The notes: generated from the letters alone by a model not told the origin. A stretch of DNA of 28,304 nt from a virus (IMGVR_UViG_3300042945_001946:1-28304), one strand, 5' to 3'. Positions 22,530-28,303 are shown, counted from the first letter of the stretch. Made by a program: numbers and translations.

Positions 22530-22958
22530 TTATTGGTGCTTTTGTAGGTATTTAATCATTTCTTCAAGAAGATTTGGATTGTCTCCTACTTGTCCCAATA
22601 CAACATTACAATTTCTACAGAGCAACTGACGAACTTTTCCCGTCTTGTGGTCGTGGTCTACACAAAGTTTTTTCCATCTACCATCACCTTCACCCTTACA
22701 GATAGCACAGGCACCATTTTGTTCTTCATACATTTGTGTATGTTCATCAAGAGTAATTCCATAATTTCTTTTTAGGTCATTATTTCGTGTGCGTTCTGGA
22801 TTTTCTTCGTGCCTTTTTTTTACTCTTTCTTTATCACATTCTTTACATATAGAATGCCGAACCATAGAAACTTTATTTCTCACATAAAAATCCGTAGCAG
22901 GTTTTTCCTTACCACAGGTCATACAAGTTTTATAGAGGTCGGAGTACAGTTTAGTCAT
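22530..22958 (-). CDS. Endonuclease VII-type HNH endonuclease, probable psbA-intron homing enzyme (F-CphI-like)
   Basis: A 142-aa protein. An N-terminal zinc ribbon (C12/C15, C38/C41) is followed by an endonuclease VII-like HNH core: C84-x2-C87, D101-H-D-H104, TGKVRQLLC and C114-x2-C117, LGQVGDNP. It sits directly downstream of psbA, which has a group I intron. In cyanophage S-PM2 a free-standing endonuclease, F-CphI, is encoded at this place and cuts intronless psbA. Position and intron size are the same here, so the same role is likely. It has its own late promoter motif just after the psbA terminator. A general resolvase-type function remains possible. Confidence 0.8.
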   Translation of the reverse strand: MTKLYSDLYKTCMTCGKEKPATDFYVRNKVSMVRHSICKECDKERVKKRHEENPERTRNNDLKRNYGITLDEHTQMYEEQNGACAICKGEGDGRWKKLCVDHDHKTGKVRQLLCRNCNVVLGQVGDNPNLLEEMIKYLQKHQ

Positions 22959-22983
22959 TCTCGTGTTTTCTTTCGTGCATAAT

Positions 22984-22991
22984 TATTTATA
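22984..22991 (-). promoter_or_regulatory. T4-type late promoter (TATAAATA) of the endonuclease gene
   Basis: Minus-strand TATAAATA at the end of the psbA terminator T run, 26-33 nt upstream of the endonuclease ATG. It separates endonuclease expression from psbA. Confidence 0.6.
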
Positions 22992-23016
22992 AAAAAAGAA
23001 ACTCCGAAGAGTTTCT
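22991..23016 (-). terminator. Intrinsic terminator of psbA
   Basis: On the minus strand AGAAACTC, a TTCG tetraloop and GAGTTTCT (23016-22997) form a perfect 8-bp stem followed by six T residues. It begins 11 nt after the psbA stop codon. Confidence 0.92.
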
Positions 23017-23027
23017 CCTTTATTATA

Positions 23028-24322
23028 TCAACCGATAGAAGGAGCAGTTAGAGCAACCGAAGTTGTTTCTGCTGCCGCTAGGTCTAAAGGAAAGTTGTGT
23101 GCATTCTTAAACTTTCCCTAACTATCTGATATTGCTATCAGGATTGGACTATATCATCACCATTTCTGGTGTCGGACGCTTATTCCTGTTATTAAGAGAA
23201 CTATATCTCTCAGGTAGTCTCTGAACCTTTCTCAGATGTATCTGAGACTTGGCTGCTGATTGCCCACTTGGGGTTTCCAGCAATTCATCCGATTTAAAGA
23301 GCGCAAAGCACAACTTGACGCTCGTGCATAACTTCCATACCCAACCCAGCTTTGTTCAATATGTCCGCCCAAGTAGGAATTACTTTGTTCTGACTATCAG
23401 TAATAGACTGGTTGAAATTAAATCCGTTCAGGTTGAATGCCATAGTAGAAACACCAAGAGCGGTGAACCAAATACCAACAACCGGCCATGCTGCTAAAAA
23501 GAAGTGTAACGAACGGGAATTATTAAAGGACGCATATTGAAAAATAAGGCGTCCAAAATACCCGTGAGCAGCTACGATGTTGTATGTCTCTTCTTCTTGT
23601 CCGAACTTGTATCCATAGTTCTGTGATTCATTTTCTGTCGTCTCACGTACAAGACTAGAGGTGACAAGAGATCCGTGCATAGCAGAGAAAAGAGAACCAC
23701 CGAAGACGCCAGCAACTCCCAGCATGTGGAAGGGATGCATAAGAATGTTGTGTTCTGCCTGGAAAACAAGCATGTAGTTGAAAGTTCCTGAAATCCCCAG
23801 AGGCATCGCATCAGAGAAGGATCCCTGACCGAAGGGATAGACCAGAAACACTGCGCTAGCAGCAGCAACGGGTGCAGAGTAGGCAACACAAATCCAAGGA
23901 CGCATACCAAGTCGGTAAGAAAGTTCCCATTCACGTCCCATGTAGGCATAAATACCAATCAGAAAATGGAATACGACCAATTGGAAAGGTCCACCATTAT
24001 ATAGCCACTCATCAAGTGACATTGCATTCCAAATAGGGTAAAAGTGAAGACCAATAGCGTTGCTAGAAGGAACAACAGCACCAGAGATGATATTGTTTCC
24101 ATACATTAGAGAACCAGCAACAGGTTCACGAATGCCGTCAATATCCACAGGTGGGGCGGCAATAAATGCGACGATGAAGCAAATGGTTGCTGCAAGAAGG
24201 GTAGGAATCATAAGAGTTCCAAACCAACCGACATACAAACGATTATCGGTTGAAGTAACCCACTCGCAGAAGTTTTCCCAAATGCTTTCACCACCGCGAC
24301 GTTGTGCGATAGTTGCAGTCAT
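23028..24322 (-). CDS. psbA: psbA, photosystem II D1 protein, two exons joined across a group I intron
   Basis: Exon 1 is 24322-23318 (335 codons); exon 2 is 23105-23028 (25 residues, [20 protein letters not shown] then APSIG, and stop). Together they give a 360-aa D1. The tyrosine-Z region, D170-equivalent (FSDAMPLG), H190/H198/H215-type residues and the H332-E333 equivalents (VMHER) are in exon 1. The D342 and A344 equivalents, needed for the Mn4CaO5 cluster and the mature C-terminus, are in exon 2, so unspliced RNA makes a useless protein (stop after seven intron codons). The residue equivalent to 130 is Glu, as in high-light D1 forms. The phage protein replaces photodamaged host D1 during infection. 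GGAG lies 8 nt before the ATG; a sigma-70 promoter and hairpin precede it. The gene looks more GC-rich than its neighbours. Confidence 0.97.
23106..23317 (-). ncRNA. Group I intron in psbA (212 nt, no ORF)
   Basis: The intron follows exon GAGCGT; the internal guide GCGCTC (7-12 nt after a short loop) pairs with it, giving P1 with the expected U-G at the splice site. It ends in G before AATGCAC. Conserved elements occur in order: TTGCTGGAAACCCC (P4 region), AATCAGCAGCCAAG (Q, 23261-23248), GTTCAGAGACTA (R, 23226-23215) and GATATAGTCC (S, 23155-23146); GACTA and TAGTC form P7. It contains no reading frame, so mobility would need the separate endonuclease. Length and site agree with the psbA intron of phage S-PM2. 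Confidence 0.95.
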
Positions 24323-24353
24323 AGTTAATACTCCGAGTAATTGGGGGATATGT

Positions 24354-24385
24354 AATGTTAAGAAACGATGACATTTCTTAACATT
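24354..24385 (-). promoter_or_regulatory. 12-bp hairpin at the 5' end of psbA mRNA
   Basis: AATGTTAAGAAA (24354-24365) and TTTCTTAACATT (24374-24385) pair perfectly around an 8-nt loop. The hairpin starts within a few nt of the start point expected from the promoter at 24391-24419, so it would cap the mRNA and could protect it from decay or be a light-responsive element. Its position recalls the PhotoRC-type psbA leader motifs, but identity was not established. Confidence 0.65.
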
Positions 24386-24419
24386 TATTTATCATAGCAC
24401 TGTCAGGAAATGCTGTCAA
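24386..24419 (-). promoter_or_regulatory. psbA: psbA promoter: sigma-70 type with overlapping late motif
   Basis: Minus-strand TTGACA (24419-24414), 17-nt spacer, TATGAT (24396-24391) is close to the ideal housekeeping promoter. GATAAATA (24393-24386), a T4-type late motif, overlaps the -10 box. psbA could thus be read early by host sigma factor and late by the gp55-type system. Confidence 0.8.
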
Positions 24420-24444
24420 TAGAAAAAACAAAAGTTTATTTAAG

Positions 24445-24472
24445 TATAAATAACCACTTCTTTCGATAAATA
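24445..24472 (+). promoter_or_regulatory. Tandem late promoter motifs for the genes diverging from psbA
   Basis: Plus-strand TATAAATA (24445-24452) and GATAAATA (24465-24472), 13 nt apart, 24-52 nt upstream of the GTG at 24497. Both fit NATAAATA. Confidence 0.5.
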
Positions 24473-24496
24473 CAATTGCATTTCGCGTTAACTAGC

Positions 24497-24610
24497 GTGG
24501 CAAAATCAGCAAACAAAGGAAAAAAGGGATCTGCTGGAGGAAAACAACCAAAACAAAATCAAGGTAATGCGGCGGCAAAAAAAGCAAAAAATGGCGGCAA
24601 GAAAAAGTGA
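24497..24610 (+). CDS. 37-aa Lys/Gly-rich peptide, GTG start
   Basis: From GTG: AKSANKGKKGSAGGKQPKQ and on to KKAKNGGKKK, made almost only of Lys, Gly, Ala, Gln and Asn. There is no other start codon in the frame and no clear ribosome site, but two late promoter motifs lie upstream and another gene follows by 6 nt. A disordered, strongly positive peptide of this kind could bind DNA, RNA or acidic surfaces. Unknown family. Confidence 0.6.
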   Translation: MAKSANKGKKGSAGGKQPKQNQGNAAAKKAKNGGKKK

Positions 24611-24616
24611 GGTATT

Positions 24617-24808
24617 ATGCCACGCGAATGGAATACTCCTATCAGAGAACCTTGGAACACACCGATACATAACATTCTAAAGGCAATAGATAATCACACT
24701 CATGAGTACTTTAAGAGTGGTGATGAGTGGCATCTAGAAAAAGCAAATCAACTTAGGCAATATTTGCACGAGTTAAAAACGTGGATACATAAACAGGAAA
24801 ATAAATGA
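24617..24808 (+). CDS. 63-aa conserved-looking protein near psbA
   Basis: The N-terminus carries a short internal repeat (REWNTPIREPWNTPIH), then a helical, His/Glu-rich part (EYFKSGDEWHLEKANQLRQY). AGGT precedes the ATG. Its stop overlaps the next start by 4 nt. Similar short ORFs are found close to psbA in other cyanophages, as I recall; function unknown. Confidence 0.7.
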   Translation: MPREWNTPIREPWNTPIHNILKAIDNHTHEYFKSGDEWHLEKANQLRQYLHELKTWIHKQENK

Positions 24809-24906
24809 CAGATACCGTTTGGAGTGTAAATATATTATTGGGAATTGGTCTCATAGCAGTTGCTTGTGTAATATACTACATCCTAATATTAGATTATATT
24901 GATTGA
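24805..24906 (+). CDS. 33-aa single-span membrane peptide
   Basis: MTDTVWSVNILLGIGLIAVA leads a single hydrophobic span (~8-28) with an acidic end (LDYID). It is coupled to the 63-aa gene by an ATGA overlap. Size and topology resemble small photosystem subunits or a tiny holin-like peptide, but no match to a known Psb/Pet subunit is visible. The convergent lysis gene ends 3 nt away on the other strand, with no terminator between. Confidence 0.65.
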   Translation: MTDTVWSVNILLGIGLIAVACVIYYILILDYID

Positions 24907-24909
24907 AAT

Positions 24910-25383
24910 TTATAGTTTTCTCCAAAGTTTTCCTTCAGCAATTCTTCTTCTCAATAATCCTGCTTCTACATCGCTTCCAGGATTTCTGTAAAGTTCAAGA
25001 GCAGCAGGAACTCTACCCCATTCTTTATTCTTAAGAACTCTGGTTATTGTGTCATATCCTCGACTATTATAAAAATTAGCACCAAGGTTATAAGCAAAAG
25101 ACAATAAAGCACCGCGCTGATAATCATTCATCTCACTCCAATAAGGTATTTGTTTCAGTGCTGAAAGAAATTCATTTTGAATCTGCCAATCAAATAATTC
25201 ATCTGCTTCCTTCTGACTAATCTTTTCTCCTAACTTAAAAGGACTTCCATCCTTCTTACGAGTGCTTCCCCATCCTATAGTATAAGGTTTTCCTTTAGTA
25301 TGAGGATCTGGATATGCTACTAATTTACATTTTTCAAATTCTTTAATGAGTTCTATTCCTTCTTTCAGAATAGAACTTTCTAC
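24910..25383 (-). CDS. GH24 lysozyme domain encoded in the -1 frame of the lysis gene
   Basis: 157 codons from the slippage point to the stop. T4-lysozyme-type catalytic residues are visible: Glu at local 17 (IKEFEK), Asp at 26 (AYPD, nine residues on as in T4 E11/D20) and Thr at 35 (YTIGWG). The usual helical part, with GALLSFAYNLGANF and a late GLLRRRIAEGKLW, follows. The frame has no ATG, GTG or TTG between its upstream stop (25393-25395) and the catalytic Glu; the first ATG (25131) lies after the active site. Translation therefore must come by -1 frameshift from the C39 ORF, giving a 388-aa two-domain endolysin, unless the A6 run is a sequencing error. The enzyme cuts the glycan strands of peptidoglycan at lysis. 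Confidence 0.8.
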   Translation of the reverse strand, partial: VESSILKEGIELIKEFEKCKLVAYPDPHTKGKPYTIGWGSTRKKDGSPFKLGEKISQKEADELFDWQIQNEFLSALKQIPYWSEMNDYQRGALLSFAYNLGANFYNSRGYDTITRVLKNKEWGRVPAALELYRNPGSDVEAGLLRRRIAEGKLWRKL

Positions 25384-25408
25384 TTTTTTACATTAAAGAT
25401 TCTTCCCC
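25350..25408 (-). promoter_or_regulatory. Candidate programmed -1 frameshift signal in the lysis gene
   Basis: In minus-strand order: GGGGAAG (25408-25402), a Shine-Dalgarno-like stimulator 12 nt ahead; heptamer A AAA AAG (25389-25383), in frame as GTA AAA AAG; the zero-frame stop TAG (25382-25380); a 6-nt spacer including that stop; then GTTCTATTC (25376-25368), a 9-nt loop and GAATAGAAC (25358-25350), a perfect 9-bp stem. This is the same set of parts, in the same order, as the E. coli dnaX -1 frameshift. Confidence 0.8.
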
Positions 25409-26075
25409 ATCCAGTCTTATCTTTTCCTTTCTCTAACCAACGATACATCAGATCAGACTTCTTATAAACGGCACCCTTTCCGTTCGTTACAGGTCCAGTA
25501 TATCCATCATTCAGAGAACCATAAGGATCATTTACAACATAATCTTCACCCTTCTTACCAATCACTACAACCATGTGCCCACCAGAAGGAGCAGATAGAG
25601 TACCCCTGTGATAGATCCCGATAACAATGGGTCTCCCAGCAGCAAGCTCACGATCAAGATCAGCAAAAGAAAGATTGTAACTAAAGTGTGACTTAACTCC
25701 ATAACCTTCCAGAACTTTTGTCTGAACAGTATGGTCAGTTGTGTCACCAATTGCAAATACTTTTTGAATATAAGCATCATCACCCTTTGCTCCTTGAAGA
25801 GTCCCTGGTTTAAAGTATTCTAAACACATTGCACAAGCAGATGAATTACAGGTTCTTTGAGCATCTCTGTAATTATCTGTTTGTGGATAATAAGGAACTG
25901 AGAGAACACCAGGAACTGTTGGTTTTGTTCTGTAAATACGAACCCAGTTTGAAGTATCATCAATCAAATCAGGATTCTTATCTGCAAGATCCACTTCAAG
26001 TTGCTCTACTGCAGCAACATGCTTTGGATTATTTTCATCAAAATTCTTAAAAAAATTGTGAAGGTCTATTCGCAT
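25380..26075 (-). CDS. C39-like cysteine peptidase domain, N-terminal half of a two-domain endolysin
   Basis: A 231-aa protein. After a ~50-residue helical lead comes a papain-like C39_2 domain: VPYYPQT (Q65), RTCNSSACAM with nucleophile C76, GRPIVIGIYH, then SGGHMVVVIG with H167 and VVNDPYG with D183. Such domains cut peptides, and in phage lysins probably the peptidoglycan stem. No signal peptide is seen, so export would need a holin. The zero frame stops with TAG right after a slippery A AAA AAG, and the -1 frame continues into a complete lysozyme. Two products are expected: 231 aa and 388 aa. A late promoter motif (26097-26104) lies upstream. Confidence 0.8.
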   Translation of the reverse strand: MRIDLHNFFKNFDENNPKHVAAVEQLEVDLADKNPDLIDDTSNWVRIYRTKPTVPGVLSVPYYPQTDNYRDAQRTCNSSACAMCLEYFKPGTLQGAKGDDAYIQKVFAIGDTTDHTVQTKVLEGYGVKSHFSYNLSFADLDRELAAGRPIVIGIYHRGTLSAPSGGHMVVVIGKKGEDYVVNDPYGSLNDGYTGPVTNGKGAVYKKSDLMYRWLEKGKDKTGWGRIFNVKK

Positions 26076-26096
26076 TTTATTCTTAAAGTTTTTTTA

Positions 26097-26104
26097 TATT
26101 TATC
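26097..26104 (-). promoter_or_regulatory. T4-type late promoter (GATAAATA) of the lysis gene
   Basis: Minus-strand GATAAATA overlaps the stop of the 54-aa gene, 22-29 nt before the peptidase ATG. Late expression fits a lysis enzyme. Confidence 0.6.
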
Positions 26105-26264
26105 TACAGTACTCTTCAATTTTATCCAATACTTTATTCAGATATTGATGTGCTAACCACTTTGGGTCGTATCCACTCTTATTCATCCATTCATTATCCA
26201 AATCTTTTTTTAACTTAAGAACTTCACATTTAATAATATCTTTAGTCAGTTGTCCCCTTGGCAT
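26100..26264 (-). CDS. Small conserved cyanophage protein, 54 aa
   Basis: MPRGQLTKDIIKCEVLKLKK at the start; WLAHQYLNKVLDKIEEYCR at the end; mostly helical. Short proteins with 'MPRGQ ... LNxVLDKIxEY' are familiar from T4-like cyanophages, but their role is unknown. It lies between the peroxiredoxin terminator and the lysis gene; no strong ribosome site is visible. Confidence 0.7.
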   Translation of the reverse strand: MPRGQLTKDIIKCEVLKLKKDLDNEWMNKSGYDPKWLAHQYLNKVLDKIEEYCR

Positions 26265-26266
26265 AA

Positions 26267-26305
26267 TAAAAAAAAAACTCTACCCCTTATTTAGAGGTAG
26301 AGTTT
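26267..26305 (-). terminator. Intrinsic terminator of the hli-prx transcript
   Basis: AAACTCTACC (26275-26284) and GGTAGAGTTT (26296-26305) form a perfect 10-bp stem with an 11-nt loop. On the minus strand seven more T residues (26274-26268) follow. Confidence 0.92.
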
Positions 26306-26323
26306 AAAAAATATTTTTTAATA

Positions 26324-26851
26324 TTATGCGAGTACTGCTTCACGCAATTGTGTTTTTACATACTCAAGAACATTTTCTGGAGTTGTCATTTCATAAGGAT
26401 CACTATCAGCATTATCGCGTTGTCCTGCTTCAACAAACAGTTTTTCAATAATACCATCATTTACCACAGCAGCGTAACGCCAACTGCGCTCACCGAACCC
26501 AAGATTTGACTTGTTAACAAGCATACCCATGCTACGAGTGAAATACGCATTTCCATCAGGAATCAGTTTAACTTTTTCGATGTTTTGATCTTCTGCCCAA
26601 GAATTCATTACAAAACCATCATTAACAGAAATGCAGTAGATAGCATCAATACCAAGAGAAGTAAACTCATTATACTTCTCCTCAAATCCAGGAAGTTGGT
26701 AAGCAGAGCAAGTAGGAGTGAACGCTCCAGGAAGTGAGAAGACCACAACTCTTTTATCTTTAAAAAGTTCATTGCTTGTACGAGTTACAAACTCGCCTGC
26801 TTCACGAAATACAAATTCAACTTGAGGAATTTGATAACCTTCTTTACGCAT
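26324..26851 (-). CDS. prx: Peroxiredoxin (Prx5-like)
   Basis: 175 aa from ATG 26851, which has GGAGG 5 nt upstream; the ATG at 26869 in the same frame precedes that site and overlaps hli. The motif PGAFTPTCS holds the peroxidatic C48, and VNDGFVMNSWAEDQ and ERSWRYAAVV fit the Prx5/AhpC-TSA fold. It reduces hydrogen peroxide and alkyl peroxides, probably with glutaredoxin or glutathione. Lying behind two hli genes and under one promoter, it probably limits photo-oxidative damage during infection. Confidence 0.9.
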   Translation of the reverse strand: MRKEGYQIPQVEFVFREAGEFVTRTSNELFKDKRVVVFSLPGAFTPTCSAYQLPGFEEKYNEFTSLGIDAIYCISVNDGFVMNSWAEDQNIEKVKLIPDGNAYFTRSMGMLVNKSNLGFGERSWRYAAVVNDGIIEKLFVEAGQRDNADSDPYEMTTPENVLEYVKTQLREAVLA

Positions 26852-26862
26852 ACTGACCTCCA

Positions 26863-26982
26863 TCACCAAACGTTTGGAATTACTTGTCCGGTGACAAGAT
26901 AAGAACCAACAGCAGCAACAAATCCAATCATTGCTAGTCTACCATTCCAACGCTCAGCAGTTTCAGTGAAAATTTTGTCCAT
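26863..26982 (-). CDS. hli: High-light-inducible protein, short form
   Basis: A 39-aa protein with the canonical chlorophyll-binding motif AERWNGRLAMIGF and one transmembrane helix to about residue 31. GAGG lies 8 nt before the ATG. It protects photosystem II by quenching excess energy and carrying chlorophyll during D1 repair. The 3' end overlaps the ribosome-site region of prx. Confidence 0.92.
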   Translation of the reverse strand: MDKIFTETAERWNGRLAMIGFVAAVGSYLVTGQVIPNVW

Positions 26983-26992
26983 TTGTTTTACC

Positions 26993-27079
26993 TCAATAAG
27001 TTTCAGAAAGTTTTTCTACAGCATAACTCAGGAGAACCAAAAAAGCAACTCCTGTAATTGTAAAGATAATTTCAGTCAT
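26993..27079 (-). CDS. 28-aa single-span membrane peptide between two hli genes
   Basis: The product MTEIIFTITGVAFLVLLSYA plus VEKLSETY is one hydrophobic helix with a short polar tail. Its ATG shares a base with the stop of the upstream hli gene (TGATG), so it is translated by coupling. It does not match PsbT, PsbM, PetN or other small subunits I can recall. A role in thylakoid protein assembly is a guess from context. Confidence 0.65.
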   Translation of the reverse strand: MTEIIFTITGVAFLVLLSYAVEKLSETY

Positions 27080-27273
27080 CAGAAGATCCCGAAGAAGAAG
27101 TTGCCAGTGCTAATATAAGAAATGACACCAGCAACAAAACCGACCATTGCCCAGCGTCCATTAGTTCGCTCCTTTACTTGATTGGGGGTCAGCATTCCAT
27201 AATTTTCATAATACATCGTAGGCTCTTTTGCAAAGATGTTCATTTGCCCACGATCATTAGTCGTTACCGTCAT
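27079..27273 (-). CDS. hli: High-light-inducible protein, longer form
   Basis: A 64-aa protein with an N-terminal extension (~37 residues) and the Hli helix KERTNGRWAMVGFVAGVISY near residues 35-54, ending in FFFGIF. The motif is the NGRxAMxGF version. It is the first gene of the transcript hli - peptide - hli - prx, with a sigma-70-like promoter just upstream. The start has no clear ribosome site. Confidence 0.9.
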   Translation of the reverse strand: MTVTTNDRGQMNIFAKEPTMYYENYGMLTPNQVKERTNGRWAMVGFVAGVISYISTGNFFFGIF

Positions 27274-27300
27274 TTTGATTTTATTTCAAATTGTTACAAC

Positions 27301-27329
27301 ATTATATAGGAGAAAGAAAGGGAAGTCAA
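27301..27329 (-). promoter_or_regulatory. Sigma-70-like promoter of the hli-prx transcript
   Basis: Minus-strand TTGACT (27329-27324), 17-nt spacer, TATAAT (27306-27301). The leader to the hli ATG is about 20 nt. This is the best -10 box in the window and suggests early expression by host polymerase. Confidence 0.82.
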
Positions 27330-27387
27330 GCCCCCCTTTTGTAGTAATTTATACTTACTTTGTCAGGAAATACAAATTTTAAATTTG

Positions 27388-28182
27388 TCAAGTATTTTTT
27401 TCTGGTGGATTTTCTGTCATCCGTCCAAGATAAGGATCATAATCCATCAATTCACGAATATTCAGGTTTGCTCCATTTTGAGACCAAAAATCAATTAGAC
27501 CATCATAACTTGATTTGTGAAAAATGTTAACGTGTTCTGGATGAATAGACGACCCCAAAGCAATCTTATAAAGGAATATTGGAATAGAAAAAGTATTGCC
27601 AGAGTTATAAATTAAATCATCCGCAACTGCTCTGGGTTTAGACCCATTATCAAGTTTATATTTTTCATTACGTATATGCAATTTAAGTAATTTTTCTGCA
27701 TGATGGCGAGTAATCATATAAGCTGCAGTTGAAAAATTATTTACAAATCTACGATGCAATTTTACATGCAATGGACCAGTACAAATAATTGCAAGTTGAA
27801 TAACATCATAATCATAAGGAACAAGTGATTGAAAATCTTTCCAAGTGAAATCCCAATATCTTGCAATTTGCAAATCAACATCGTCTTCCATAAAAATAGC
27901 ACATTGAGAATCTGATGTTTCAATCCAATGTTTAATTGCCTTTAAATGAGAAGTAGTACATCCAATTTCACCAGATGTCATATTATCTGGATATCTTCCA
28001 GAAATAATATCACTTAAATCATCAGTTCTGCCATCATATGCAGAAATTCTAGTATAATTTTCAATTTCCCAATATTTAAATTGTTCTTCCATATATTGTT
28101 TTCTTTCTGGTTGCCCATCAAGATTCAAATAATAAATTGGGGGAAGACCTTTGAGTTTATATACTGATTTATTTTTATCCAT
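27388..28182 (-). CDS. Glycosyltransferase family 25 protein
   Basis: A 264-aa protein of the LPS/LOS glycosyltransferase type: PIYYLNLDGQPERKQYM at the start, MTSGEIGCTTSHLKAIKHW near 70-90 and AIFMEDDVDL with the metal-binding acidic motif near 100. FSTAAYMITRHHAEKLL and a late SSIHPEHVNIFHKSS follow. Such enzymes transfer sugars to lipopolysaccharide or proteins; in cyanophages they may modify the host surface or virion proteins. Its ATG overlaps the stop of an upstream gene, so it is part of an operon entering from beyond the window. Confidence 0.88.
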   Translation of the reverse strand: MDKNKSVYKLKGLPPIYYLNLDGQPERKQYMEEQFKYWEIENYTRISAYDGRTDDLSDIISGRYPDNMTSGEIGCTTSHLKAIKHWIETSDSQCAIFMEDDVDLQIARYWDFTWKDFQSLVPYDYDVIQLAIICTGPLHVKLHRRFVNNFSTAAYMITRHHAEKLLKLHIRNEKYKLDNGSKPRAVADDLIYNSGNTFSIPIFLYKIALGSSIHPEHVNIFHKSSYDGLIDFWSQNGANLNIRELMDYDPYLGRMTENPPEKNT

Positions 28183-28303
28183 TGATGTATTTTTTTAGAT
28201 AATCTTGTGTTGAGTAATATTCAATAAGTTGTTGTTTATCCATTACTTGAATTTTATCCCATTCCGAATTATTCATATTCATATGTGGATTGCTAAACCA
28301 AGA
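28175..28303 (-). CDS. C-terminal 42 residues of a gene entering from beyond the window
   Basis: The open frame (SWFSNPHMNMNNSEWDKIQV, ending STQDYLKKYING and TAA) has no start inside the window apart from internal Met codons and overlaps the glycosyltransferase start by 8 nt. It looks like the end of a real protein because it is coupled to that gene and encodes a normal mix of residues. Too little is visible for a family; another glycan-related enzyme would be no surprise. Confidence 0.55.
   Translation of the reverse strand, partial: SWFSNPHMNMNNSEWDKIQVMDKQQLIEYYSTQDYLKKYING

Noticed and set aside
23249-23497. Plus-strand 82-codon ORF across the psbA intron and exon 1
   Set aside because: It is a shadow of psbA and the intron, with no ribosome site or family-like sequence.
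24060-24371. Plus-strand 103-codon ORF opposite psbA
   Set aside because: It is antisense to highly conserved D1 codons, so its openness is a by-product of psbA.
24910-25131. A separate 73-aa lysozyme-like gene starting at the ATG at 25131
   Set aside because: It would lack the catalytic Glu, Asp and Thr, which are encoded upstream in the same open frame; it is the C-terminal part of the frameshifted lysis protein.
27361-27395. AT-rich inverted repeat after the glycosyltransferase gene as a terminator
   Set aside because: The pairing is interrupted by a bulge and there is no T run at the right place, so termination is not convincing.
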